Below are positions 23,546 through 30,179 of a stretch of 64,000 nt of DNA, piece after piece; positions within the stretch are counted from its first letter, which is position 1, and each line of letters opens with the position of its first letter. The notes beneath the pieces are model-generated. The model worked only from the letters and a program-made list of their open reading frames with translations, had not been told where the DNA came from and did not search any database. The stretch lies in contig NZ_CP168900.1 of the NCBI RefSeq assembly GCF_041765605.1, positions 2,682,001 through 2,746,000 of the forward strand. The letters run 5' to 3'. Position numbers and translations under genes: made by a program. This DNA is from Listeria monocytogenes (GTDB taxonomy: Bacteria; Bacillota; Bacilli; Lactobacillales; Listeriaceae).

Positions 23546-23733
23546 CTTTTGCCCAAATCGCCGTTAGTTTTTTCCGATAATCTACTAGCTAATGAATTAA
23601 TTTCTGAATAAAGTTCCGGCAAAATACTTAAATCGCTAAAATCTTCGCCAGTTATACTTAATTCAATGGTGAGTACTGACTCTTTTCTATTTCTCTTAGT
23701 TAGGAAAGAGTTTGTAAATGCAATTTTTTTCAT
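23539..23733 (-). CDS. Small phage protein, 64 residues
   Basis: MKKIAFTNSFLTKRNRKESV, then beta-rich LTIELSITGEDFSDLSILPE and a helical C-terminus. GGAGG lies in the repeat module before the ATG. It is the minus-strand gene on the left side of the 490-bp cassette. Function unknown. Confidence 0.55.
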   Translation of the reverse strand: MKKIAFTNSFLTKRNRKESVLTIELSITGEDFSDLSILPELYSEINSLASRLSEKTNGDLGKRK

Positions 23734-23751
23734 TTTCTAGCCTCCTATTTT
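23731..23751. repeat. 21-bp direct repeat, left copy
   Basis: CATTTTCTAGCCTCCTATTT plus T, identical to 24221-24241. It contains the ribosome site and ATG (minus strand) of the gene ending at 23539, and bounds a 490-bp cassette. Confidence 0.9.
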
Positions 23752-23764
23752 GATTACTCTCCAA

Positions 23765-23775
23765 TCTGCTATAAT
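23765..23775 (+). promoter_or_regulatory. Extended -10 promoter for the plus-strand gene
   Basis: CTGCTATAAT at 23766-23775 contains TGCTATAAT, a perfect extended -10 box, 23 bases before the ATG of the plus-strand gene and followed by GGAGGTGA. The -35 region is weak, as is usual with an extended -10. Confidence 0.6.
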
Positions 23776-23797
23776 TAGTTTGATTGGAGGTGATATT

Positions 23798-24028
23798 ATG
23801 ATTAAAGTTTCGCTAATTGAAGAAGGGAAAGTTCTTCAAAATATGGAACTCTATTATTTACCTAGAAAAGGTGACGTCATTTCAAGTACCAATATAAAAG
23901 CACCGCATTACCTAGTTAATGTAGTAGAACATGTAGATGGTCACGAACTGGTAAATTTACATGTCCAGGAATTCGCGAATCAAGTTGTCGCAGGCGATGA
24001 GATTAACGGTTTCCGAAATAATCGATGA
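23798..24028 (+). CDS. Plus-strand cassette gene, 76 residues, unknown
   Basis: MIKVSLIEEGKVLQNMELYY starts at 23798 with a strong GGAGGTGA site and its own extended -10 promoter; the ORF can be read from 23750 but those codons cover the promoter. The protein is beta-rich (YLPRKGDVISSTN, HYLVNVVEHVDGHELVNLHV). It is alone on the plus strand among minus-strand early genes and overlaps the next gene antisense by 72 bases. Independent expression in the lysogen is likely, which suits an exclusion, anti-defence or immunity role; that is inference. Confidence 0.7.
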   Translation: MIKVSLIEEGKVLQNMELYYLPRKGDVISSTNIKAPHYLVNVVEHVDGHELVNLHVQEFANQVVAGDEINGFRNNR

Positions 24029-24223
24029 ATCTATTGTTTTAATCCAATATGCATTTTTAATTGTTTCGCTATCTAAGTACACTGCTTGTTTGGTAAGCAC
24101 AATAACTTTTTGTCCACCTTGATAAGTTACATAACCCTTCCTAACAAGCAGTGTGCCTTCAGTTGTTTCCTCAATTCTTCCAACTACTCGTCCCGCAATT
24201 TCTAAAATGTCTCCTACTTTCAT
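23957..24223 (-). CDS. Phage protein of unknown function, 88 residues
   Basis: MKVGDILEIAGRVVGRIEET starts a beta-rich, possibly SH3/OB-like protein (GTLLVRKGYVTYQGGQKVIV), with a C-terminal helix. Its 3' end overlaps the plus-strand gene tail to tail by 72 bases, so each transcript is antisense to the other there. It is preceded by the right copy of the 21-bp repeat. Function unknown. Confidence 0.6.
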   Translation of the reverse strand: MKVGDILEIAGRVVGRIEETTEGTLLVRKGYVTYQGGQKVIVLTKQAVYLDSETIKNAYWIKTIDSSIISETVNLIACDNLIREFLDM

Positions 24224-24241
24224 TTTCTAGCCTCCTATTTT
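24221..24241. repeat. 21-bp direct repeat, right copy
   Basis: Exact copy of 23731-23751. It contains the ribosome site and ATG of the gene ending at 23957 and closes the cassette. Confidence 0.9.
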
Positions 24242-24243
24242 TG

Positions 24244-24477
24244 TTAATTTTTAATTAAGATACATTTTGTATCATTAATATCCAAAAAAATATCTGGAAA
24301 AATTTCTTCCATATTAGAATTTAAAGCTTTTGAAATTTTCACCGCTGTATTTATACTTGGATCTCTCTCTCCATTCTCAAGCTTTCTTATAGAGATTTCC
24401 GCCAACCCCACAGCAATCCCTAACTCCTTTTGAGTCAAGCCAGCTTTATTTCTTTTTTCTTTAAAAGATAATCTCAC
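24244..24477 (-). CDS. Cro-like XRE regulator
   Basis: 77 residues from a GTG at 24477 preceded by AGAGGTGATTAAAA. The helix-turn-helix is RNKAGLTQKELGIAVGLAEI, SIRKLENGERDPSINTAVKI. It is divergent from the repressor and is the first gene of the early operon, so it should act as Cro, turning down both promoters at the shared operators. Its own 3' end contains a copy of the operator (24259-24273). Confidence 0.8.
   Translation of the reverse strand: MRLSFKEKRNKAGLTQKELGIAVGLAEISIRKLENGERDPSINTAVKISKALNSNMEEIFPDIFLDINDTKCILIKN
24259..24273. promoter_or_regulatory. Operator copy inside the 3' end of the cro-like gene
   Basis: GATACATTTTGTATC, the same palindrome as the main operators, about 230 bases downstream of them and within coding sequence. 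A distant copy could allow DNA looping by the repressor. Confidence 0.6.
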
Positions 24478-24495
24478 TTTTAATCACCTCTTTTC

Positions 24496-24601
24496 GATAC
24501 ATTTTGTATCTGATACATATAATATACATGATACTTTTTGTATCGTCAAGTCTTTTAGATACATTTTGTATATTTTTACTCAAAAAGATACCTTTAGTAT
24601 C
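24496..24601. promoter_or_regulatory. Immunity operators, four GATAC-N5-GTATC-like palindromes
   Basis: GATACATTTTGTATC (24496-24510), GATACTTTTTGTATC (24530-24544), GATACATTTTGTATA (24558-24572) and GATACCTTTAGTATC (24587-24601) lie between the divergent repressor and cro-like genes. Centres are 34, 28 and 29 bp apart, about three helical turns. They overlap the early promoter and probably the repressor promoter. Confidence 0.85.
24521..24549 (-). promoter_or_regulatory. Early (cro-side) promoter
   Basis: TTGACG (24549-24544), 17-base spacer, TATATT (24526-24521) on the minus strand. The operator at 24530-24544 fills the spacer, so repressor binding would block polymerase directly. Confidence 0.8.
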
Positions 24602-24617
24602 TAATTCGTGTTAATAT
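24589..24617 (+). promoter_or_regulatory. Putative repressor promoter
   Basis: TGTTAATAT (extended -10, 24609-24617) lies 22 bases before the repressor ATG, with a weak -35 inside the last operator. Binding at that operator could therefore adjust repressor synthesis. Confidence 0.4.
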
Positions 24618-24638
24618 TTTTTAAAGGCGGTGTGAAAA

Positions 24639-25115
24639 ATGTTTGGCAACAGACTTAAACAATTAAGAAAAAATAATAATAAAACGCAAGAAGATATTTC
24701 AAAAATATTAGGAATTTCCAGAGGAGCTTACTCGCATATTGAAAATGGTAGAAATGAGCCAGACATGGAAACGATAGTTAAATTGGCGAATATTTTTGGA
24801 GTTTCAACTGATTATTTGCTAGGTAGAAGTAATAACGGTTTTATCGACACAATCGCCGCTCACATCGATTCAAACGCAACAGAAGAGGAAATGGAGGAAA
24901 TTCTCGCTTATATAGAAGAAAAAAGAAAAAAATATGCTAATGAAGAGGAAATAGACATCACAGATATTGCAGCAAAAAAAGATGCTGACGTGGCAAAGTT
25001 CGTAGAGGAAAATCCAGATTTTAAAGCAGTTGCTGCACGTGTCATGAACGATGAGGAGGCTGTTAAAGCGGTCAAAACATTTATTGAATATTACGAGCAA
25101 CAAAAAAAGAAGTAA
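24639..25115 (+). CDS. CI-like phage repressor
   Basis: 158 residues. The XRE helix-turn-helix (RLKQLRKNNNKTQEDISKIL, GISRGAYSHIENGRNEPDME, LANIFGVSTDYLLGR) is at the N-terminus, followed by an acidic helical C-terminal region for oligomerisation. It lacks a LexA-like peptidase domain, so induction would depend on the antirepressor or an ImmA-type protease and not on RecA-stimulated self-cleavage. It is divergent from the cro-like gene across the operator cluster. Confidence 0.85.
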   Translation: MFGNRLKQLRKNNNKTQEDISKILGISRGAYSHIENGRNEPDMETIVKLANIFGVSTDYLLGRSNNGFIDTIAAHIDSNATEEEMEEILAYIEEKRKKYANEEEIDITDIAAKKDADVAKFVEENPDFKAVAARVMNDEEAVKAVKTFIEYYEQQKKK

Positions 25116-25200
25116 TGTGTAATTTATTTACTATTAAGCTACTTGACTTGTAACTTAATTACTTGTTATTGAAGTTAATTATTAACATTGTGTGAAAACG

Positions 25201-25247
25201 TGATATATTCCACAAAAATTATGTATAATGTAAGTGCAACGTTGCAA
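25201..25247 (+). promoter_or_regulatory. Putative promoter with 12-bp palindrome
   Basis: TATAAT at 25224-25229 is followed 6 bases later by the perfect palindrome TGCAACGTTGCA (25236-25247), placed like an operator over the transcription start. The -35 (TGATAT, 25201) is weak. It precedes the 55-residue ImmA-like gene and the two envelope protein genes. Confidence 0.45.
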
Positions 25248-25270
25248 TAAAATCAACGGGGTATAAATAC

Positions 25271-25438
25271 ATGAAAAAACTAGATGAACTGAACATGCAA
25301 CATGATGTAGTGATACTAGAACACGAATTTACTTCTTGTTCATTCACTTTAAAAAAGGAAGTTTTCATAGTTATTGATAGTAGATTAAGTCAAAGCGAAA
25401 AGTTAGAAGATGTCGCAAGGCTTTTGAATAAAATATAA
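25271..25438 (+). CDS. Short ImmA/IrrE-like protein without catalytic motif
   Basis: 55 residues (MKKLDELNMQHDVVILEHEF). The strand-turn pattern and IVIDSRLSQSEKLEDVARLL match the region of ImmA/IrrE peptidases just before the HEXXH helix, but the HEXXH is replaced by VARLLNK and the protein stops. Full ImmA proteins are often encoded next to a CI-like repressor and cleave it. This looks like a truncated or repurposed copy. Family link is by eye. Confidence 0.5.
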   Translation: MKKLDELNMQHDVVILEHEFTSCSFTLKKEVFIVIDSRLSQSEKLEDVARLLNKI

Positions 25439-25451
25439 CTATGTAACCAGT

Positions 25452-25475
25452 TCGCGGCCGCGGGTTGGTACATAT
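25452..25475. repeat. GC-rich 24-base palindrome containing a NotI site
   Basis: ACCAGTTCGCGG/CCGCGGGTTGGT: all 12 pairs are complementary if three G-T pairs are allowed; the inner 10 bases CGCGGCCGCG are perfect. It is far more GC-rich than the surrounding prophage and lies between the ImmA-like gene and the next membrane protein gene. No T run follows. Confidence 0.6.
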
Positions 25476-25492
25476 AAAAAGGAGATAACGGG

Positions 25493-26098
25493 ATGAGTAA
25501 GTATAGTTACTTGTTAAAAAAATGGTGGTTTTGGGTGATTTTTTTATTGGTTATCATCGGCATTGTTTCTTTATTTTGGTATACACAAGTTTATACTTCC
25601 GAATGGGGAAAAGGGTTATCAAAGGAAGACAAAGAGGTATTGGAAAAGGCAAATAAGTCAACAAACGAATTTAATAAATTTGCAAAAGAAGCTAACTCGG
25701 GCATCAAATCGTTTAATAACGATGTAACAATTGATCCGCAAATAGTAATTAATCCTTTTACTAAAATGGGAGATAATATTACCGAAAGATCAGACGACTT
25801 TATTAAACATTACGATGAATATTCTATCTCAATCCAAAATATCTTAAAAGATGATTATAATAATATAAAAAAACTTAGAGATGACGTTGTTGCACAACAG
25901 GAAGAAATTAAAAGTATTTACTCAAATGCTCATAATTATAACAGAGAATTATCCACTGTTGAATCTAAAATAGTAGAAAATATATATCAAGAAATGCATA
26001 AAGAACAAAAAGAAAGCTTAGGATTAAAAAATCATGAATTCAAAAAAAATGCTGAGTTCAGTGATAAAGCAATAAAATTAATGTCTGGCGTTGATTAA
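25493..26098 (+). CDS. Membrane-anchored protein near the repressor, unknown
   Basis: 201 residues with one N-terminal membrane helix (WWFWVIFLLVIIGIVSLFWY) and a long, charged, helical outer part (EWGKGLSKEDKEVLEKANKS). No lipobox. A ribosome site AAAAAGGAG precedes the ATG. It lies on the lysogen side of the switch with the lipoprotein downstream, a place where superinfection-exclusion or surface-modifying genes are often found. Function not recognised. Confidence 0.6.
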   Translation: MSKYSYLLKKWWFWVIFLLVIIGIVSLFWYTQVYTSEWGKGLSKEDKEVLEKANKSTNEFNKFAKEANSGIKSFNNDVTIDPQIVINPFTKMGDNITERSDDFIKHYDEYSISIQNILKDDYNNIKKLRDDVVAQQEEIKSIYSNAHNYNRELSTVESKIVENIYQEMHKEQKESLGLKNHEFKKNAEFSDKAIKLMSGVD

Positions 26099-26159
26099 AA
26101 GATAACTCCGCACCTTTTTTATTCAAAATATGAAAAATAATTAACAGGGAGACTAAATC

Positions 26160-27035
26160 ATGAAAAAAGGGATTGTTTTATTAACAGGTTTTTTATTAGC
26201 TTTTAGTATTATCTTGGTCGGTTGCGGAAATGAAAAAAACGATATACAAGTAACGGATACTAATGATAAATCAAATTTCAAAGAGTCTGAGAAAGAAAAG
26301 TTCACTCCTAAAGAGTTTGAAAGCTATTACGAGTCGACAGGCTATTTGTATGTTAATATTATTAATTCGATGACGGATGAAGATTTGCAAGGCGTAAATG
26401 AATTAAACAATAAGTTAGCACAGCAATTAGATGAGATAGAAACATTGATGAATAATAAGAGTATTGATAGTTCATTTAAAGTTGACTTAAATAACTATTT
26501 AAATAATCTTACTGACTTTAAACAAAACATAGAAAACTCTAATTACGATTCTGTTTCTGATATAAGCTATAGAATCGGCGCTAGTGTAAAAGCTTTAGCA
26601 GATAACCACTATAACGAGAATCTTCCAGCTGCCGTAAATACGTTTATTGAAGAAAGAGAAAAAGCCCAAACAAAAAAAGAATACAGTGTTGGAGATAAAC
26701 AAACACTTGGTGGTATTACGGTTACGCTTGTGTCAGCCACTAAAACTTCTGAAAGAAACCAATTCGATGAGACTAAACCCAAAAATGTGATTAAGGTCAG
26801 CTATAAGGTTGAAAACAATTCAGGAAATGAATACTATGTCAATTCTGATATTGATGTATATGACTCTAACAGCACTATGGGCACAAGATATCCACTTGAT
26901 AACACCACCGGGAAAATATTAAATGGGAAAAATATGAATGCAGAATATTATGCTGGAGTTGACGAAGGCGGAAACATTGAAATTGTTTTCAATTTATTTT
27001 CAGATGCGAGTTTAACTTTCCATGCAAAAATTTAA
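26160..27035 (+). CDS. Lipoprotein with DUF4352-like domain
   Basis: 291 residues. Signal peptide MKKGIVLLTGFLLAFSIILV with lipobox LVGC at about residue 22. The middle (ESYYESTGYLYVNIINSMTD) is helical; the C-terminal part (YSVGDKQTLGGITVTLVSAT, NVIKVSYKVENNSGNEYYVN) has the Ig-like DUF4352 pattern common in Gram-positive surface lipoproteins. It is expressed in the integrase direction and ends at a terminator before the integrase. A lysogenic-conversion role is possible. Confidence 0.75.
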   Translation: MKKGIVLLTGFLLAFSIILVGCGNEKNDIQVTDTNDKSNFKESEKEKFTPKEFESYYESTGYLYVNIINSMTDEDLQGVNELNNKLAQQLDEIETLMNNKSIDSSFKVDLNNYLNNLTDFKQNIENSNYDSVSDISYRIGASVKALADNHYNENLPAAVNTFIEEREKAQTKKEYSVGDKQTLGGITVTLVSATKTSERNQFDETKPKNVIKVSYKVENNSGNEYYVNSDIDVYDSNSTMGTRYPLDNTTGKILNGKNMNAEYYAGVDEGGNIEIVFNLFSDASLTFHAKI

Positions 27036-27062
27036 AAGAGAGCCTCCGGGCTTTTCTTTTTT
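27034..27062 (+). terminator. Terminator after the lipoprotein gene
   Basis: AGAGAGCC, loop TCCG, GGCTTTTCT followed by a T run, overlapping the lipoprotein stop codon. It separates lysogen-side genes from the integrase gene. Confidence 0.5.
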
Positions 27063-27102
27063 ACCGAAAAAAGAACGTATGTGCGAAAGGAGATATTTTG
27101 AT

Positions 27103-28296
27103 ATGGCTACAATACAATCATATATAACAAAATCTGGCGAAAGATTTTTTTATCAGATTTACGAAGGCGTCGATCCAAAAACAAGAAAACCTATATTCAA
27201 AAAGAAAAGAGGTTTTTTAACTGAATTAGATGCTCGATTAGCGGCTAAAAATTATGAGGATAACGCTGGGGAAGAGAAAAAAATAGTCGATTATTCTAAA
27301 TTAACTTTTTTAGATGTATATAATGAATGGTGGAAATTGACTTCAATAGGTTTAAAAATAAGTACAGTTGCAACATATGAATCATTATTTAAGAATCATA
27401 TATTGCCTGTTTTAGGAATGTGGTCTATTCAGAGCATAACAAAAAAAGATGCTCAAACATTTATTACTGACTTAATGGCTCTAGTTAATGATCCAGATAT
27501 TGAACTTTCTCGTTCTACAGTGCAAAATATTAAAATCAAAACAGCACAAGTCTTTAAATATGCAACGGAAATGGACTATGTAGATAAAAACGCATTTGAA
27601 TTTGTAGTAGTTCCGAGATCGTTTGACGATTTGTACGCAATGGATGATGAAGAACAACAACGAGATTTTTGGTATCGAGATGAATTGTTAACTATGCTGA
27701 ATTATTTTAAAGAAGAGTGCGAAAACAACGTTTATATGCTATTTAGATTACTTGTTTTTTCAGGTGCGAGAAAAGGAGAAATTTTAGCATTAAAAATTTC
27801 AGATGTTAACTTCGATAGAAGCGGAATCCATATAAGAAAAACTCTTTTTTATAAAAAGGGATATCACTTATTAAAAACTAAAAATTATAAAACAAGATTT
27901 ATCCCACTCGACGACATTACAATCCATGAATTAAATAAACATATTGCTAACTTAATTGATACTACTAAAATATTAGCTGCTGAAAATATAAAATTTAATA
28001 ATGATAACTTCTTGTTTCCTCGCTCTAATGGAGAACCTCAACGACTAGCAATGCCAAATGATGAACTAAATAAATTGTATAAAAAGCACCCAGATCTTTT
28101 AAAATTAAAAATTCATTCATTTAGACATTCGTACGCCTCTGCTCTTTTTGCCGAAGGGAAGCCCGCTAAAAAAGTTCAAGCTTTACTTGGACACAAATCA
28201 ATCAAAGAAACTATGGATACTTATACGCACGTAATTTTAGATTATTATGATCCAGAAATAGAAAAAGACACCCTCCCGTTGTATAATTTCATCTAA
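27103..28296 (+). CDS. int: Tyrosine-type integrase
   Basis: About 397 residues from the ATG at 27103 (MATIQSYITKSGERFFYQIY), which has AAAGGAG upstream; the ORF is open from 27022 but those codons overlap the terminator. It has an N-terminal arm-binding domain, a core-binding domain (YNEWWKLTSIGLKISTVATY) and a catalytic domain with R (FSGARKGEIL), H-x-x-R (HSFRHS, residues 338-341), H (LLGHKS, 364) and the nucleophile Tyr (DTYTHV, 374). It carries out site-specific integration and excision at the adjacent rpsI-proximal site. Confidence 0.95.
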   Translation: MATIQSYITKSGERFFYQIYEGVDPKTRKPIFKKKRGFLTELDARLAAKNYEDNAGEEKKIVDYSKLTFLDVYNEWWKLTSIGLKISTVATYESLFKNHILPVLGMWSIQSITKKDAQTFITDLMALVNDPDIELSRSTVQNIKIKTAQVFKYATEMDYVDKNAFEFVVVPRSFDDLYAMDDEEQQRDFWYRDELLTMLNYFKEECENNVYMLFRLLVFSGARKGEILALKISDVNFDRSGIHIRKTLFYKKGYHLLKTKNYKTRFIPLDDITIHELNKHIANLIDTTKILAAENIKFNNDNFLFPRSNGEPQRLAMPNDELNKLYKKHPDLLKLKIHSFRHSYASALFAEGKPAKKVQALLGHKSIKETMDTYTHVILDYYDPEIEKDTLPLYNFI

Positions 28297-28381
28297 CTAT
28301 GCCAAAAATTATGCCAAAACTAAAAAATCAACAAAAAAAGCATTCCCCTTCGAAAAAGGAAATGCTTTGAAACGTTGATAA
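28297..28381. other. Probable prophage attachment junction
   Basis: This is the only space between the integrase stop and rpsI. It holds two direct ATGCCAAAA copies (28299, 28311) and the rpsI terminator. The exact core needs the other junction, which is outside the window. Integrases of this type usually sit next to their attachment site. Confidence 0.5.
28333..28368 (-). terminator. Terminator of the rplM-rpsI operon
   Basis: Minus strand AAAGCATTTCC, loop, GGGGAATGCTTT followed by a T run. It also faces the end of the convergent integrase gene and could act on both strands. Confidence 0.85.
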
Positions 28382-28774
28382 TTAACGTTTTGAGAACTGA
28401 GGTGCACGACGTGCGCCCTTCAATCCGTATTTTTTACGTTCTTTCATACGTGGGTCACGAGTAAGTAGGCCAGCAGATTTAAGTGCTGGGCGGTACTCAG
28501 GAGCCACTTGTAATAGTGCACGAGCTACACCATGACGGATAGCACCGGCTTGACCAGTGTAACCACCACCGTGAACGTTTACTAGTACATCATAGTTACC
28601 TAAAGTTTCTGTAGCTACTAAAGGTTGTTTGATAACTTCACGAAGAGCTGCAAATGGGATGTAATCTTCCCAGTCTCTATTGTTAATAACGATTTTGCCG
28701 TCGCCTGGTACTAAACGTACGCGAGCTACAGAGCTTTTACGACGACCAGTTCCGTAATATTGTACTTGAGCCAC
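28382..28774 (-). CDS. rpsI: 30S ribosomal protein S9
   Basis: 130 residues, full length. [20 protein letters not shown] at the start and the basic tail [14 protein letters not shown], whose last residues reach the P-site tRNA, are diagnostic. It is co-transcribed with rplM 21 bases upstream. Its 3' end abuts the prophage, but the stop codon and tail are intact. Confidence 0.98.
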   Translation of the reverse strand: MAQVQYYGTGRRKSSVARVRLVPGDGKIVINNRDWEDYIPFAALREVIKQPLVATETLGNYDVLVNVHGGGYTGQAGAIRHGVARALLQVAPEYRPALKSAGLLTRDPRMKERKKYGLKGARRAPQFSKR

Positions 28775-28795
28775 TTAGTATTCCTCCTTTATTAA

Positions 28796-29233
28796 TTAAC
28801 CGCGTAATTCGTATACTTCTGGTTGTTGAGCTGCATGTTCGTGCTCAGATCCACCATATACGTGTAATTTTTTGAATAATTGACGTCCAAGAGAATTTTT
28901 TGGAAGCATACCTTTGATAGATAGTTCTAATAATTTCTCAGGATTGTTTGTACGCATTTCGCCTGCAGTACGAGATTTCAAACCGCCTGGATATTGAGAG
29001 TGACGGTAGTAAATTTTGTCAGTAGCTTTTTTACCAGTAAGACCAATCTTACCAGCGTTGATGATGATTACAAAGTCTCCAGTGTCGATATGTGGAGTAA
29101 ATTGTGGTTTGTTTTTTCCGCGAAGAATTGAAGCAACTTCACTGGATAAACGTCCTAAAGAAACACCAGTAGCGTCGATAACGTACCATTTACGTTCTAC
29201 TTCGCCGGGTTTCGCCATATAAGTTGTACGCAT
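28796..29233 (-). CDS. rplM: 50S ribosomal protein L13
   Basis: 145 residues, full length ([40 protein letters not shown]). It is an early-assembly 50S protein. It has a promoter and a 130-base leader upstream; in Firmicutes an L13 leader is known to mediate autoregulation. Confidence 0.98.
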   Translation of the reverse strand: MRTTYMAKPGEVERKWYVIDATGVSLGRLSSEVASILRGKNKPQFTPHIDTGDFVIIINAGKIGLTGKKATDKIYYRHSQYPGGLKSRTAGEMRTNNPEKLLELSIKGMLPKNSLGRQLFKKLHVYGGSEHEHAAQQPEVYELRG

Positions 29234-29371
29234 GAATTACCCTCCTAAATAAATTGAAACAAATTAGCTCCCGAAAACTGTTCCTAATTCCCGAAATGCT
29301 ATTCTATATTTTTATTGTTTAAACACAACAACCTTCCGGGGCTTATTGTGGGGCAAACAATACCATAGTCC
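29234..29371 (-). promoter_or_regulatory. rplM leader, possibly L13-type autoregulatory RNA
   Basis: About 130 bases between promoter and rplM. The segment around 29320-29370 (CCCCACAATAAGCCCCGGAA on the minus strand) could pair internally. An L13 leader family is known in Firmicutes; I cannot confirm that this matches its consensus. Confidence 0.35.
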
Positions 29372-29400
29372 ATAATACAGTTTTTGGAGCAAAAAGTCAA
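29372..29400 (-). promoter_or_regulatory. rplM-rpsI promoter
   Basis: TTGACT (29400-29395), 17-base spacer, TATTAT (29377-29372) on the minus strand, ahead of a leader of about 135 bases. Confidence 0.75.
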
Positions 29401-29427
29401 TGCGTTCTGTAAAAAAACATCCAATTT

Positions 29428-30174
29428 TTATTCGTAGTCCACTCGCCATAAATATAACCCTTGTGGCGGCGCTGTTTTACTAATTAATTTTTGCCGGTCA
29501 CGTGCTAATAAAGCCTTCGAAATATCATCCGGAGAGATTCGACCTTGCCCTGCATCGAGCAGAGTTCCAGTCAAAATTCGCACCATATTATACAAAAAGC
29601 CATTGCCTTGAAAAGCAATCACTAACGTCTCGTCGTCCTCTTCATAAAAATCAATACTATAAAGCGTCCGGACTTTAGAATCGCGCTCCGTTCTCGCCGA
29701 ACAGAAGCTAGTAAAATCATGCTCGCCAATCAGGCGTTTACTCGCCAACTTCATTTTTGAAATATCCAGTTCATATGGATAATGTAGCGCAAAATCCCGA
29801 CTAAAAGGATCAAAAATTTTCGTCCGCTTTACCACATAACGATATTCTTTTCCAACTGTGCCAAATCTAGCGTGGAAATCATCCGGTACTTCTTCCACGG
29901 TTAAAAAGCTAATATCAAACGGAGTCATGACTTGCAAAGCTTTTTGAAATTTTTCGGCAGTGATATCAAGTTCCGAATCGAAATGAATAACCTGACCTTT
30001 CGCATGAACACCAGTATCTGTTCTTCCTGATGCTGTAATCCGCACAGTTTTGCCTTTATGCATTTTTGTCAATGCTTTTTCAATTTCCGCTTGGACCGTC
30101 CGTGTATTCGGCTGCACCTGATAGCCATAAAACCCGCTGCCATCATAAGAAATTATTGCTTTATATCTTGTCAT
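29428..30174 (-). CDS. truA: tRNA pseudouridine synthase A
   Basis: 248 residues. [20 protein letters not shown] and the catalytic [17 protein letters not shown] (Asp in RTDTGVHA) identify TruA, which makes pseudouridine at positions 38-40 of the anticodon stem-loop. C-terminal [17 protein letters not shown] is the conserved tRNA-contact helix. It is the last gene of the ecfA1-ecfA2-ecfT-truA operon, 5 bases after ecfT, an arrangement common in Firmicutes. Confidence 0.97.
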   Translation of the reverse strand: MTRYKAIISYDGSGFYGYQVQPNTRTVQAEIEKALTKMHKGKTVRITASGRTDTGVHAKGQVIHFDSELDITAEKFQKALQVMTPFDISFLTVEEVPDDFHARFGTVGKEYRYVVKRTKIFDPFSRDFALHYPYELDISKMKLASKRLIGEHDFTSFCSARTERDSKVRTLYSIDFYEEDDETLVIAFQGNGFLYNMVRILTGTLLDAGQGRISPDDISKALLARDRQKLISKTAPPQGLYLWRVDYE

Positions 30175-30179
30175 TCATT

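Larger units (their letters stand above)
1..28310. mobile_element. Temperate siphophage prophage, right part
   Basis: Integrase, repressor/cro switch, antirepressor, recombination and replication genes, late regulator, terminase, portal, capsid and tail genes follow each other in the usual temperate Firmicute siphophage order. The left end runs off the window before the tape measure gene. The right end lies between the integrase stop and the rpsI terminator; the exact attachment core cannot be fixed because the other junction is not present. Terminase, portal and the frameshifted tail protein resemble what is known from Listeria siphophages such as A118 and PSA (inference from protein reading). 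Confidence 0.95.
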
